Assembly: GCA_945861785.1 (NCBI GenBank)
Contig: CAMAWD010000017.1
Location: forward strand, 30,706 to 94,705
Direction of reading: 5' to 3'
Length of the DNA: 64,000 nt
Source of the DNA: Rhodoferax sp. OV413
Lineage (GTDB): Bacteria > Pseudomonadota > Gammaproteobacteria > Burkholderiales > Burkholderiaceae_C
Shown one piece after another: positions 30,769 through 39,328 of the stretch (its first letter is position 1; every line of letters begins with the position of its first letter). The notes beneath the pieces were generated by a model. It was given only the letters and a program-made list of their open reading frames with translations, was not told the origin of the DNA and searched no databases. The position numbers were made by a program, and so were the translations under genes.

Positions 30769-32367
30769 ATGAATTCGTATTTCGACGTAGTCGTGCTGGG
30801 CTCGGGTATCGCCGGCTTGGCAACCGCATTGGCGGCGCAGCGCCTTGGCTTGAAAGCCGTGGTACTTGAAAAGGCGGAAAAGCTGGGTGGTGGCACTTGC
30901 TACTCCAGCGGATTGATCTGGGTCGGATCGAACCATCTGGCCGGCGTACAAGGCATCGTCGATCCGCTGGCCGACGTATTGCAGTACATGCACTTCCTCG
31001 GTGGCGGCCAGGAAGACAAGCACAACATGGATACGTTCGTGCGCCAGGCACCAGAGGCTCTGCGGTTTTTCGAGGCCTGCGGCATACCCTTCCGACTGGT
31101 CACGGGAACTGCGGACCACTACTTCAACGTGGCCCCGGGCGCGCTGCGTTACGGCCGGACCATCGAGGCCACATTGATCGCCGGCAGCGAGCTGGGCGCC
31201 TGGCAGGACAAGGTGGTCCGACCCGAGAACGCGCTTCATTGCGTGACGGCGGAAGAGCTTTTCGCGTCGCGCGGCCGCAACTGGGACGGCAGTTTCATGG
31301 CAGAACGCAAACGACAAGACCTGCGTGGCCTGGGTGTTGGACTGATCACACACTTCCTGCGCGCCGCACTCCGGGAGGGTGTGGAGGTGCGCACGGGCCA
31401 GAATGTCTCCGCAGTCGTGCCCGGCGTGGGGGTCACCCTGGACGATGGTGGCAGTATTCGGGCCGGCGCCGGCACGGTGATCGCCACCGGGGGTTATGAA
31501 TCCAACCCCGAGCTTGTAGCAAGTTTCGAAGGTATCCCGCAGTGGCATACCTGCTTTCCCGATTCGCTGCGCGGCGATGGCCTGGCGCTGGGCTCCCGTG
31601 CTGGCGGCGCCGTGCACGTGGTCCAGAACTCGTTGCAACTTTTCCTGGGTTTGCCGGTGCCGGTGGGTGCCACCGGACGGACCGAGATACGGCTGGCCGG
31701 CATCATCGAACTCACCAGCCCCCACACCATGGTGGTGAACGAACGCGGCCGGCGTTTCGCCGACGAATCGGTGTTCCAGCGCGTGGCCGCGCGTATGCGC
31801 GAGTTCGACGTAGACCGCCACCAGCATGCCAATCTGCCTTGTTACCTGGTATTTGACAGCCAGTTCACGAAGCAATATTCGTTCGGCGGCATGCCGGTCG
31901 GGGAAATTCCACCCTGGGTTCAGTCTGCGCCGACGCCGGAGGCACTGGCACACAAGCTGGGCATCGATGCCGATGGCCTGACCCGCTCCATACAACGCTT
32001 CAATGGTTTCGCGGAGAACGGCAAGGACGAGGATTTCGACCGCCATGGCGACTTGCGTTTCCCCGACCGGCCGACGCTGGGAACATTGCGCGAGGCGCCC
32101 TATTACGGCGTGCAATTGCGGCCGACCGGATCAGGCTCCGCTGGCCTCTTGACCAACGCCGACGCACAGGTGCTGGGGCATGACCGCTGCCCCATAACCG
32201 GCCTTTATGCAATCGGCAATGCGGCTGCAAAAACCGAACTCGGCGTGGGTTACCAAGCCGGTCTGACCATGGCCTCCGGCATGACCTTTGGCCTGCTGGC
32301 TGCCAGGCAGATGGCGAAAGCGAAGGCCCAACAACCATGCGCCATTGGCCCCGGGAAGACTGCGTGA
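30769..32367 (+). CDS. FAD-dependent oxidoreductase (FAD_binding_2), module A
   Basis: 532 residues. Rossmann FAD motif VVVLGSGIAGLATALAAQ with EKAEKLGGGT, and the family C-terminal block YAIGNAAAKTELGVGYQAG. It belongs to the fumarate-reductase/3-ketosteroid-dehydrogenase/tricarballylate-dehydrogenase superfamily, which inserts or removes double bonds next to a carbonyl or carboxyl group. No signal peptide, so cytosolic. Two bases downstream of the Bug gene. Paralogues of the same superfamily occur at 55212 and 60424. The substrate is unknown. Confidence 0.85.
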   Translation: MNSYFDVVVLGSGIAGLATALAAQRLGLKAVVLEKAEKLGGGTCYSSGLIWVGSNHLAGVQGIVDPLADVLQYMHFLGGGQEDKHNMDTFVRQAPEALRFFEACGIPFRLVTGTADHYFNVAPGALRYGRTIEATLIAGSELGAWQDKVVRPENALHCVTAEELFASRGRNWDGSFMAERKRQDLRGLGVGLITHFLRAALREGVEVRTGQNVSAVVPGVGVTLDDGGSIRAGAGTVIATGGYESNPELVASFEGIPQWHTCFPDSLRGDGLALGSRAGGAVHVVQNSLQLFLGLPVPVGATGRTEIRLAGIIELTSPHTMVVNERGRRFADESVFQRVAARMREFDVDRHQHANLPCYLVFDSQFTKQYSFGGMPVGEIPPWVQSAPTPEALAHKLGIDADGLTRSIQRFNGFAENGKDEDFDRHGDLRFPDRPTLGTLREAPYYGVQLRPTGSGSAGLLTNADAQVLGHDRCPITGLYAIGNAAAKTELGVGYQAGLTMASGMTFGLLAARQMAKAKAQQPCAIGPGKTA

Positions 32368-32720
32368 CGCTGTCAATCCAGCGCCTGTCGATCGGGCCCA
32401 TGCAGCCGACTCCCCAATGCAATAACAGGCTGCGGAGTTGCGGGCCATAGCGGCGCCCGCCGGAACACCACGCGCCGCCATCGTCCGGCTCAACCAGGAA
32501 ATTGCGGCTGCGTCGGGCGTCAAGAGCATCCCGACCAACTGCGCGTCACTGCCGGGTGGCGCCACGATAGCGCAGACCGGCACCCCGGCCACGACTTGCG
32601 CCGTCGGCGCTGCAAGTCCTGCACTGCGCAAGCGGATGGACAGCCGGACAGCGTGTATGTCACAATTAGTTTGCTAACCATGCCGGCACACACAGACCGG
32701 CACCAGCAGGAGACGTGACG
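32368..32720. other. Intergenic region between modules A and B
   Basis: 353 bases without an intact gene. It contains a Bug-gene fragment (listed separately). The last 60 bases carry the ribosome binding site of the next Bug gene. No terminator with a T-tract was found. The region looks like a deletion scar. Confidence 0.55.
32426..32540 (+). pseudogene. Internal fragment of a Bug-family gene
   Basis: The frame after a TAA at 32423-32425 reads RAIAAPAGTPRAAIVRLNQE followed by IAAAS. This is the block APAGTP...RLN.EI.KA near the C-terminal third of Bug proteins. The frame then loses similarity. No start codon, signal peptide or C-terminus is present, so this is a second Bug gene remnant. Confidence 0.6.
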
Positions 32721-33698
32721 ATGCAAATGTCCTTTTTGACCCGGGTGTTTGGGCTGCTCCTGTTTGCCGCGGCAGCCTTCCCGGCATCTGCCCAGCCCTA
32801 CCCCAACCGCCCGCTGCGACTGATCGTCCCCTATCCGGCAGGCGGACAACCAGACACCGTGGCCCGCATCGTGAGCAAGCAGATGTCGCTTGCGCTGGGT
32901 CAGCCAATCAACGTCGACAACATCGGTGGTGGCAGCGGCATACCGGCGATCATCGCCCTGACGGGTGCACGACCCGACGGCCACACCTTGATCGTCATGG
33001 ACGCCGGCCACTGGGCCATCAGCCCCGCAGCGCGGTCGACACCGGTCCCGTACGATCCGGTGAAGTCCTTCACGCCGGTCGGCCTGGTCACGACATCGTC
33101 CCTGTTCATCGCCGTGAATGAGGCGGTGGCGGCCACCAGCCTGGCGGAACTCGTCAGCTTGGTCCGGCAGAAACCCGGCGCACTGAACTACGGTTCCGCC
33201 GGTATCGGCAGCGTGCACCACCTGACAATCGAAGCGCTGAAGCAAGCGCTCGGCCTGGACATGGTGCATGTGCCGTTTCGTGGCACCAGCCAATCCGTGC
33301 CGGCACTGGTGGGGGGCCAGGTCCAGGTGGTCGTGGCAACACTGGGCGGCCTGGTGCAGTTTGAAAAAGCCGGACGCATCCGCATCCTGGCGGCCAACAC
33401 CATCGGCCGTTCCGCGCTGGCGCCCACGGTGCCCTCCGTATCCGAGGTGGCTCCGAATCTGGACTTCCCCGGCCAGGTCGGTCTGTTCGGCCCGGCGGGT
33501 ATGCCCAAGGACGTGGTGGACCGCCTGTCTGCCGCTGTCGAGGACGCCATGAAGTCGCCGGAGGTGCTGGCGGCACTCAAGGTGGGCGGCGTCGAACCCG
33601 CGCCCGCGCGCAACCCGGAGGCGCTGGCACGGCGCATCCAGGACGACCGCGCGCGTTATGGCGCCCTGATCAAGGCCACCGGGATCCAGCTCGAGTAG
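32721..33698 (+). CDS. Bug-family binding protein B
   Basis: 325 residues. Signal peptide FLTRVFGLLLFAAAAFPASA, mature start QPYPNRPLRLIVPYPAGGQP, Bug motifs VDNIGGGSGIPAIIAL and FRGTSQSVPALVGGQVQVVV, C-terminus LIKATGIQLE. ATG at 32721 is nine bases after AGGAG (the GTG six bases upstream is too close to it). It opens module B and precedes the cupin by 53 bases. Periplasmic capture of a carboxylic acid is the expected role. Confidence 0.9.
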   Translation: MQMSFLTRVFGLLLFAAAAFPASAQPYPNRPLRLIVPYPAGGQPDTVARIVSKQMSLALGQPINVDNIGGGSGIPAIIALTGARPDGHTLIVMDAGHWAISPAARSTPVPYDPVKSFTPVGLVTTSSLFIAVNEAVAATSLAELVSLVRQKPGALNYGSAGIGSVHHLTIEALKQALGLDMVHVPFRGTSQSVPALVGGQVQVVVATLGGLVQFEKAGRIRILAANTIGRSALAPTVPSVSEVAPNLDFPGQVGLFGPAGMPKDVVDRLSAAVEDAMKSPEVLAALKVGGVEPAPARNPEALARRIQDDRARYGALIKATGIQLE

Positions 33699-33751
33699 CC
33701 CCCGCAAGACCGGTTTCGCACACACACAACACCATCCCCCTGGAGCGCCTC

Positions 33752-34264
33752 ATGAACGCAACCGACACCGCACCACCCATGGTGGAGACCACCGAGCAGT
33801 GGCGCCACGAAGTGGAACGCCTGAGCGCCAGCAACACACCGCGCTTTGTGAACCTGCGCGCCCAGTTGCCAGACCAGGGGCGTACCAACCAGGTCATCGC
33901 GGCCACACCCACGATGTCGGTGGTGCTGAAGACCTACGCCAGCGGTGGCGAGAACGGCCTGCACGCCCACCCCAACGAAGACCACGTCTTCCTGATCCTG
34001 CAGGGTGCTGCCACCTTCCATGGCCCCAAGGGCGAGACCCGCAAGGTGGGTCGCAATGACTGCGTCATGCTGCCGCGCGGGTCCTTGTACTGGTTTGCGG
34101 CCGAAGAAGGCGGCGAGGCCCTGGTGCTGGTGCGTATCGGGGCGGCCGTCGACACACACACCGATGTGCTGGCCCGCATCGACGCCCGCGGCGACCCGTT
34201 TGATGGCGGCTCCGAGGCCAACAAGACGATGCCTCTGGTGTTGTCCGACAAATGGTTTGGCTGA
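33752..34264 (+). CDS. Cupin-domain protein
   Basis: 170 residues, a single cupin barrel. First cupin motif GLHAHPNEDHVFLILQG gives two or three His and a Glu for a metal; in the second motif (VMLPRGSLYWFAAE) the usual His is a Tyr, so the metal site is incomplete or altered. CCTGGAG lies upstream of the ATG. It may be a small isomerase, dioxygenase or binding protein. Position between a Bug protein and a 2-hydroxyacid dehydrogenase suggests a step in module B; the precise activity is unknown. Confidence 0.82.
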   Translation: MNATDTAPPMVETTEQWRHEVERLSASNTPRFVNLRAQLPDQGRTNQVIAATPTMSVVLKTYASGGENGLHAHPNEDHVFLILQGAATFHGPKGETRKVGRNDCVMLPRGSLYWFAAEEGGEALVLVRIGAAVDTHTDVLARIDARGDPFDGGSEANKTMPLVLSDKWFG

Positions 34265-34315
34265 GCCCGCAACCAAGCACCGGCGCGGCACCAGGCCGAC
34301 CTTGATCTGAGCGCC

Positions 34316-35380
34316 ATGCCGGCTCCTGCAACCGTCTTCGTCGCCTCCGACTACCGGCATGACGCAAGCTGGCTCGGGCAGGTCGTCGGCGACCTGCGGG
34401 CGCGCGGCCTTCAGGTTATCGACGGGCCGCGACAGGCACCGGGCACGGTGACGCATTTCGACCCGGCCCAGGGCGAGCGCCTGTTTGCAGGCGTCGATGT
34501 GATCGTCATGACCACACGCTCGGTGCTCTCCCGCGATCTGCTCGACACGGCCACGCGCCTGCGGGGCATCGTGTTCCCGACCATCGGGACCGAATCGCTC
34601 GACCTCGCAGCCGCCAGCGCGCTGGGCGTGATCGTGGCACATGGCCCGACGCCGGAAAACTTCCTTTCGATGGCCGAGTCGACGGTGATGCTGATGCTGG
34701 CGCTGATGTACCGGCTTCACGCAAGCGAACAGGCGCTGCGCCGCAGCCTCACTGCTCCGGCGCAACCGCAGGCGCAGATGCTGCGGGGGAAAACCATCGG
34801 CCTGGTGGGTCCGGGGCGTATCGCCAGCGCCGTGATCGAGCGGCTGCAGGGCTGGGGTGTCGATATCCTGGTGTCCGGCCGGCCGCAAGGCCAGGGCCCG
34901 CAGGCGATGGCACAGCAAGTCCCGCTGCCGGAGTTGCTCGCGCGCAGCGACATCGTGAGCATCCACGCCACGCTGACGCCCGAGACCCGGCACCTGATCG
35001 GTGCTGCCGAACTGGCCTGCATGAAGCCCAGCGCCTTCCTGGTCAATACCGCGCGCGGCGGTATCGTCGACGAAGAGGCGCTGCACCAGGCGCTGGCGCA
35101 GGGCCGGATCGCGGGCGCCGCGCTCGACACCTTTGAAGTGGAGCCACTGCCAGCCGGCAGCCCGCTGCGCGCGCTCGAGCATCTGATACTCACGCCACAC
35201 AGCGTTGGCCATACGCGCGAAACCCTGGCGTCGGTGCCGCTGGCCCTGATGGAAAACGTCGAGCGCATCCTGCGTGGCGAACTGCCGCTGTATTGCCGCA
35301 ACCCGCAGGCCGAGCCGGCATGGCGGCAGCGGCTCGCCCACCTGTTGGGGCCTGACGCCGCTGGGCCAATCTCACCGTGA
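34316..35380 (+). CDS. D-2-hydroxyacid dehydrogenase family protein
   Basis: 354 residues, cytosolic NAD(P)-dependent oxidoreductase. NAD motif IGLVGPGRIASAVIERL (about 160); catalytic triad Arg in LVNTARGGIVDE, Glu in DTFEVEPLP and His in LTPHSVGHT, all present. Members reduce 2-keto acids or oxidise D-2-hydroxyacids (glycerate, phosphoglycerate, lactate types). The start ATG has no clear ribosome binding site. Its stop is 20 bases before the ATG of the next Bug gene, so it is operonic with it. The substrate is unknown. Confidence 0.88.
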   Translation: MPAPATVFVASDYRHDASWLGQVVGDLRARGLQVIDGPRQAPGTVTHFDPAQGERLFAGVDVIVMTTRSVLSRDLLDTATRLRGIVFPTIGTESLDLAAASALGVIVAHGPTPENFLSMAESTVMLMLALMYRLHASEQALRRSLTAPAQPQAQMLRGKTIGLVGPGRIASAVIERLQGWGVDILVSGRPQGQGPQAMAQQVPLPELLARSDIVSIHATLTPETRHLIGAAELACMKPSAFLVNTARGGIVDEEALHQALAQGRIAGAALDTFEVEPLPAGSPLRALEHLILTPHSVGHTRETLASVPLALMENVERILRGELPLYCRNPQAEPAWRQRLAHLLGPDAAGPISP

Positions 35381-35400
35381 TCACCTTGAAGGAGACAAAC

Positions 35401-36435
35401 ATGCCACCCGAACACAACCACCAGCCAGATCGGCTCCCTGCGCGCACGATCGGCCGGCGCGGCTTCAACCGGGCCCTGGGTGCGGGTGCCGCGGTGGCGG
35501 CCGGTCTTGCCGGGGCGCCCCTGCGCGCCCAGGACTTCCCGACGCGGCCGCTGCGCCTGATCGTTCCCTACGGCCCCGGCGCCGCCAGCGACTATGTCGC
35601 GCGCCTGGTGGCGGAGAAGATGTCCGTGGAACTCGGCCAGACCGTGCTGGTGGAAAACAAACCCGCGGGGCTCGGCTTGCCCGCCATCAACGACGTGCTG
35701 AACGCGCCGGCGGACGGCCATGTCATGCTGGCGGCGGATTCGGCGCACTGGGCCATCACACCCGCCATGCAGGCGATGCCCTACGACTTTCTGCGCGATT
35801 TCCAGCCCCTGTCACTGACGTTTTCGAACGGGCTGCTGTTGTTCGTGAATACCAGCTCGGGCATCACTTCGCTGCAGGGCTTGCTGGCCGAGATCAAGGC
35901 CAAGCCCGGGCAATTCAACTACGGGACGCCGGGGATCGGGTCCCTGCACCATCTGGCCATGGAGGTGCTCAAAACCTCGTTGGGCCTGGACTGCAAGCAC
36001 ATTCCCTACCGTGGTGGCGCCGATGCGATCCAGTCGCTGCTGCGCGGAGAAACCCAGATCGGGATCAACTCCCAGACCGCGGTGGTGCCGCATGTCATTT
36101 CCGGCAAGCTGCGGATCCTGGCGGTCACCGTGACCGGCCGGCTCAGGCAGTTGCCAGACATCCCGACGGTTGCCGAAGTCACCGGACTGCGGGATTTCCA
36201 GTTCCCCGGGCAACAGGGGTTGGTGGTCAAGGCCGGAACCCCCAAGGCCGTCGTCGACCGCTTGAGTGCCGCCATCCGCAAGGCCGGAAGCGACCCGGCC
36301 CTCGCCGCCAAGGTGCTGGAGCGGGCCGCCTCCGAGATGGCCCCCATGTCCCCCGAGCAGCTGACGGAACTCATACGCAGCGACATACGGCGCTATGCGG
36401 CGGCCGTGAAGGTGTCCGGCGCCAGCACCCAGTAG
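35401..36435 (+). CDS. Bug-family binding protein C with Tat-type signal
   Basis: 344 residues. Unlike the other Bug proteins here, its N-terminus is long and contains GRRGFNRALGAGAAVAAGL, a twin-arginine motif followed by a hydrophobic stretch, then LRAQDFPTRPLRLIVPYGPG, the usual mature start. Motifs VENKPAGLGLPAIND and YRGGADAIQSLLRGETQI follow. ATG at 35401 has AAGGAG upstream. Export in folded form is inferred. The Rieske alpha gene starts 11 bases after its stop, so it probably imports the Rieske substrate. Confidence 0.88.
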   Translation: MPPEHNHQPDRLPARTIGRRGFNRALGAGAAVAAGLAGAPLRAQDFPTRPLRLIVPYGPGAASDYVARLVAEKMSVELGQTVLVENKPAGLGLPAINDVLNAPADGHVMLAADSAHWAITPAMQAMPYDFLRDFQPLSLTFSNGLLLFVNTSSGITSLQGLLAEIKAKPGQFNYGTPGIGSLHHLAMEVLKTSLGLDCKHIPYRGGADAIQSLLRGETQIGINSQTAVVPHVISGKLRILAVTVTGRLRQLPDIPTVAEVTGLRDFQFPGQQGLVVKAGTPKAVVDRLSAAIRKAGSDPALAAKVLERAASEMAPMSPEQLTELIRSDIRRYAAAVKVSGASTQ

Positions 36436-36446
36436 GGCACCCCGCC

Positions 36447-37802
36447 ATGAACGCAGCCGACATCGACGCCTGCCTGGACGACCGCCCCGCAGATGGCGTG
36501 TTTCGACTGCGCGGCAAGGTCTTCGCCGACGCACAGCTGTTCGCGCTCGAGCAGACGCATATCTTCGAGCGGACCTGGGCGTTCCTGGGCATCGAATCCC
36601 AGCTCCGGCTGCCCAACGACTTCCTCACGACCTTCATCGGCAAAGTGCCGGTGCTGGTGGCACGCAACGCACAGGGCCGGCTCGGGGCGTTCCTGAACCT
36701 GTGCCGGCACAAGGGCGCACTGGTGGCTCGCGCCGAGCATGGCAACAAGCGGTTCTGGGTCTGCCCGTACCATGGCTGGACCTACGACACCGCAGGAAAA
36801 AACGTGCTGGTGAAGGACCAGGGGGCCGGCGCCTACCCGCCCGACTTTGCCCAACTCAACCACGATCTCGTGCCGCTGGCCCGGTTTGACAACTACCGCG
36901 GCCTGCTGTTTGGCAGCCTGAACCCGGACGTGCCGCCCCTGGGCGACTTCCTGGGCGAGATTCGCCCCCTGATCGACCTGGCGATGGAGCAGGGACCGCA
37001 GGGCATGGAGTTCGTGCCCGGGCGCATTGCCTATACCTACGACGCCAACTGGAAGGTGCAGTCCGACAACGGCAGCGACGGCTACCACCTGACCTCGACC
37101 CATCCCAGCCTGATGACGGTGGTCGAACGGCGCGAGGCCGCCAGGCACGGCAATCTCGAAGCCCGGCAGTTCGACTGGCGCAAGCGCTTCACCCAGAGCG
37201 CCGGCATGTTCACCTTCCGCCACGGCCACACCGCGATGTGGATGAACCAGGGGCAACCCGAAAACAAGCCCATTCACAAGTCCATCGACGAGGTGCGCAC
37301 CAGGCTCGGCAAGCTGCGTGCAGACTGGATGCTCAAGGGGCGCAACCTGACGATCTTCCCCAACCTGCAGATTGCCGACTCCACCTCGCTGCTGATCCGC
37401 ACCTTTCGACCACTGGCGGTGAACCAGACCGAAATGCGGGTGTGGTGCATGGCGCCGATCGGCGAGGACCCGCAGGTCCGGACCTGGCGCATGCGCCAGT
37501 TCGAGGATTTTTTCAACGTCACGGGGCTCGCCACACCCGACGACACAGCCATGTACGAAAGCGCCCAGCTCGGCTTCGGCGCGCAACAGATGGAGTGGCT
37601 GCAAGGGTATGAGCGCGGCACCACGGCGATCGTTCAGGGGCCCAACGACCACGCACGCGAACTCGGCATCACACCGGTGGCGAGCAACGAGGGGCCTTAC
37701 AAGCTGCAGTCCGAAGTGTGCCTGCATGCCACTTACCGCGAATGGGCGCGCCTCATGAAGGCGGGGCTGGGCGGTACCCCTGCCTACCCTGGATCGGCAT
37801 GA
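36447..37802 (+). CDS. Aromatic ring-hydroxylating oxygenase, alpha subunit
   Basis: 451 residues. Rieske [2Fe-2S] ligands C86 and H88 (LCRHKGA) with C106 and H109 (CPYHGW); mononuclear iron ligands in SDNGSDGYHLTSTHP (H214 and H219, with the bridging D211). It resembles the benzoate/anthranilate/2-halobenzoate dioxygenase group. The enzyme uses O2 and electrons to dihydroxylate an aromatic ring next to a carboxylate. The beta-subunit gene overlaps by four bases (ATGA). No reductase or ferredoxin gene was found in this window, so electrons must come from elsewhere. Confidence 0.92.
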   Translation: MNAADIDACLDDRPADGVFRLRGKVFADAQLFALEQTHIFERTWAFLGIESQLRLPNDFLTTFIGKVPVLVARNAQGRLGAFLNLCRHKGALVARAEHGNKRFWVCPYHGWTYDTAGKNVLVKDQGAGAYPPDFAQLNHDLVPLARFDNYRGLLFGSLNPDVPPLGDFLGEIRPLIDLAMEQGPQGMEFVPGRIAYTYDANWKVQSDNGSDGYHLTSTHPSLMTVVERREAARHGNLEARQFDWRKRFTQSAGMFTFRHGHTAMWMNQGQPENKPIHKSIDEVRTRLGKLRADWMLKGRNLTIFPNLQIADSTSLLIRTFRPLAVNQTEMRVWCMAPIGEDPQVRTWRMRQFEDFFNVTGLATPDDTAMYESAQLGFGAQQMEWLQGYERGTTAIVQGPNDHARELGITPVASNEGPYKLQSEVCLHATYREWARLMKAGLGGTPAYPGSA

Positions 37803-38293
37803 ACGACCTCATCGCACAAGGCCGGGAACTGCTGTGGCAGGAGGCCGCCTGCCTGGACGACCGACGCTGGGACGAATGGCTCGACCTGTACACCCCGGAT
37901 TGCGAATACTGGCTTCCGACCTGGTTGTCCGAGGAGACCCTGTCGGGCGACCCCAGCCGCGAGTTGGCGCACATCTACTATGCCAGCCGCGCGGGGCTGG
38001 AGGACCGGGTGCTTCGCATCCGCTCGGGCACATCACCGGCGTCCCGTCCGCTGCGCCGCACCACCCACATGATCGGCGCCATCACCGCACGGTCGGTGCA
38101 GGGCCAGTCGATGGAGTTGCGCTCGAGCTGGACCTGCCATGTCTTCGAGCCCCTGCACCAGAAGACCTACTTGCTGTTTGGCCTTGCCGAAACACAATTG
38201 CGGCTCGAAACCGCCGGCTGGAAGATCGCACGCAAGAAGATCGTCGTGAACAACGACTACCTGCCCGCGATGATCGACATCTACTGCGTCTAG
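37799..38293 (+). CDS. Aromatic ring-hydroxylating oxygenase, beta subunit
   Basis: 164 residues, cone-shaped NTF2/SnoaL-like fold of the small subunit (Ring_hydroxyl_B). EAACLDDRRWDEWLDLYTPDCEYWLP is the classic N-terminal block and KIARKKIVVNNDYLPAMIDIY (ends KIARKK and VNNDY) the C-terminal one. It stabilises the alpha3beta3 hexamer. Its ATG (37799-37801) overlaps the alpha stop codon, so translation is coupled. Confidence 0.92.
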   Translation: MNDLIAQGRELLWQEAACLDDRRWDEWLDLYTPDCEYWLPTWLSEETLSGDPSRELAHIYYASRAGLEDRVLRIRSGTSPASRPLRRTTHMIGAITARSVQGQSMELRSSWTCHVFEPLHQKTYLLFGLAETQLRLETAGWKIARKKIVVNNDYLPAMIDIYCV

Positions 38294-38331
38294 CCCTGCC
38301 TGTGCCTGTGCAGCGAGCAGCAAAGCAATAC

Positions 38332-38346
38332 GGGCCTGGCCGGCCC
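38332..38346. terminator. Weak bidirectional hairpin between oxygenase and IclR genes
   Basis: GGGCC (38332-38336) pairs with GGCCC (38342-38346) between the convergent beta-subunit and iclR-type genes. Minus-strand downstream bases GTATTGCTTTGC are only moderately T-rich, so it may act as a weak terminator for the regulator gene. Confidence 0.35.
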
Positions 38347-38381
38347 AAGCCCAGCGGCGATGGCGCAAGCCGGCGTACCCG

Positions 38382-39161
38382 TCATTTCCCGGCAGGTGTC
38401 TGCGCGGCGGCCGGGGCCTGCGTGAACTCGTCCATCAGCAGGAGCGCGAGTTCCTGCTTGCGCGGCGCGGACAGGCGCGACGTGATCGCACCGATGCTCA
38501 CCGCCGCCAGCGAGGAGGGCGATGCCTGGAATACGCAACCTACGCCCGATACCCCCTTGGTCACGGTATCGGCGATCTCCGAATAGGCCGCTTGGCGGGT
38601 TCGTTCGACCGCAGCACCCATACGTGCCGGCGTGAAACCCGACAGGACGTACTCGGCCGTGTTGCGTTTCATGATGCGTTCGATCTCGGCGTCCGGCAGC
38701 GTCGCCATCAGTCCCAGTCCGCCCGCGCCGATACCCAGCAGCCGGCGTTCGCCCACGTCCGTCGTGAACACCCGCACCGGGAAGTGCCCTTCCTCGCGGT
38801 GCAGGCACACGCTGTAGTCGCCCTGGCGCACCAGCAGGAAAACGGTATCTCCGGAGATGCGTGCGACCTTCTGCATCTGGGGACGGTACTGGCTGATCAG
38901 CGCGGCGCCGCGCATGGAGGCAAAACCCAGTTGCATCGCGTCGATGCCCAGCCGGTACCGGTGTGTGCTGCGGTCACGCTCGGCGAACTGCTCCTCCAAC
39001 AGGCAGGAGAGCAGCCGATGCACGGTCGAACGGGTCAGGCCGGACTGGTCGATCACTGCGCCCAGCTTGAGCCCGTCGTCCGGGTAGCGGGCGAGCAGCC
39101 GAAGCAGTTGCAATGCGCGGCGCAGGCTTTGTGCCCCTGCGGTGCGCGATGATTTGTCCAT
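38382..39161 (-). CDS. IclR-family transcriptional regulator
   Basis: 259 residues. N-terminal winged helix (SLRRALQLLRLLARY; LTRSTVHRLLSCL) and a C-terminal effector domain with ISGDTVFLLVRQGDYSVCLHREEG and GVGCVFQASPSSLAAVSIGA, which is the IclR ligand domain. Such regulators respond to aromatic acids or related compounds and may repress or activate. It is divergent from the PaaK-like operon (163 bases) and convergent with the Rieske genes, so it probably controls module C and perhaps module B. A 16-base palindrome in the divergent region is a candidate operator. Confidence 0.9.
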   Translation of the reverse strand: MDKSSRTAGAQSLRRALQLLRLLARYPDDGLKLGAVIDQSGLTRSTVHRLLSCLLEEQFAERDRSTHRYRLGIDAMQLGFASMRGAALISQYRPQMQKVARISGDTVFLLVRQGDYSVCLHREEGHFPVRVFTTDVGERRLLGIGAGGLGLMATLPDAEIERIMKRNTAEYVLSGFTPARMGAAVERTRQAAYSEIADTVTKGVSGVGCVFQASPSSLAAVSIGAITSRLSAPRKQELALLLMDEFTQAPAAAQTPAGK

Positions 39162-39218
39162 ATAGTGGGAAAAAATATGATAAATGTTTGCAGCGCAGGA
39201 AAGCCGACTATAAACTGG

Positions 39219-39234
39219 CCTGAATCAATTCAGG
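39219..39234. promoter_or_regulatory. Palindrome in the iclR / PaaK-like divergent region
   Basis: CCTGAATCAATTCAGG has perfect 7-base arms and a 2-base spacer. It lies between the divergent start codons of the regulator (39161) and the module C leader ORF (39245), 11 bases before that ORF, so a bound protein could block initiation. Binding of the IclR protein is an inference. Confidence 0.55.
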
Positions 39235-39244
39235 TGGAGACAAC

Positions 39245-39328
39245 ATGACCCACCCCACGGTCGGCATGGGGCGCACGCAAGCCCGGCGCGCCGACCCTCT
39301 GGCCACGCATGCGCGAGGACCGGCATGA
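39245..39328 (+). CDS. Possible 27-residue leader ORF of module C
   Basis: A strong ribosome binding site (AGGTGGAG) precedes an ATG at 39245, which opens a 27-codon frame ending in a TGA that overlaps the ATG of the PaaK-like gene (ATGA at 39325-39328). The peptide starts MTHPTVGMGRTQARRADPLA and has no recognisable domain. It could be a coupling leader that drives translation of the ligase, or a remnant of a deleted gene. The spacing and sequence of the ribosome binding site resemble those of other genes in the island. Confidence 0.45.
   Translation: MTHPTVGMGRTQARRADPLATHARGPA

Noticed and set aside
32438..32677. 79-codon open frame as an independent gene
   Set aside because: Only its first 25-30 codons resemble a known family (Bug) and it lacks a start with a ribosome binding site; treated as a gene fragment.
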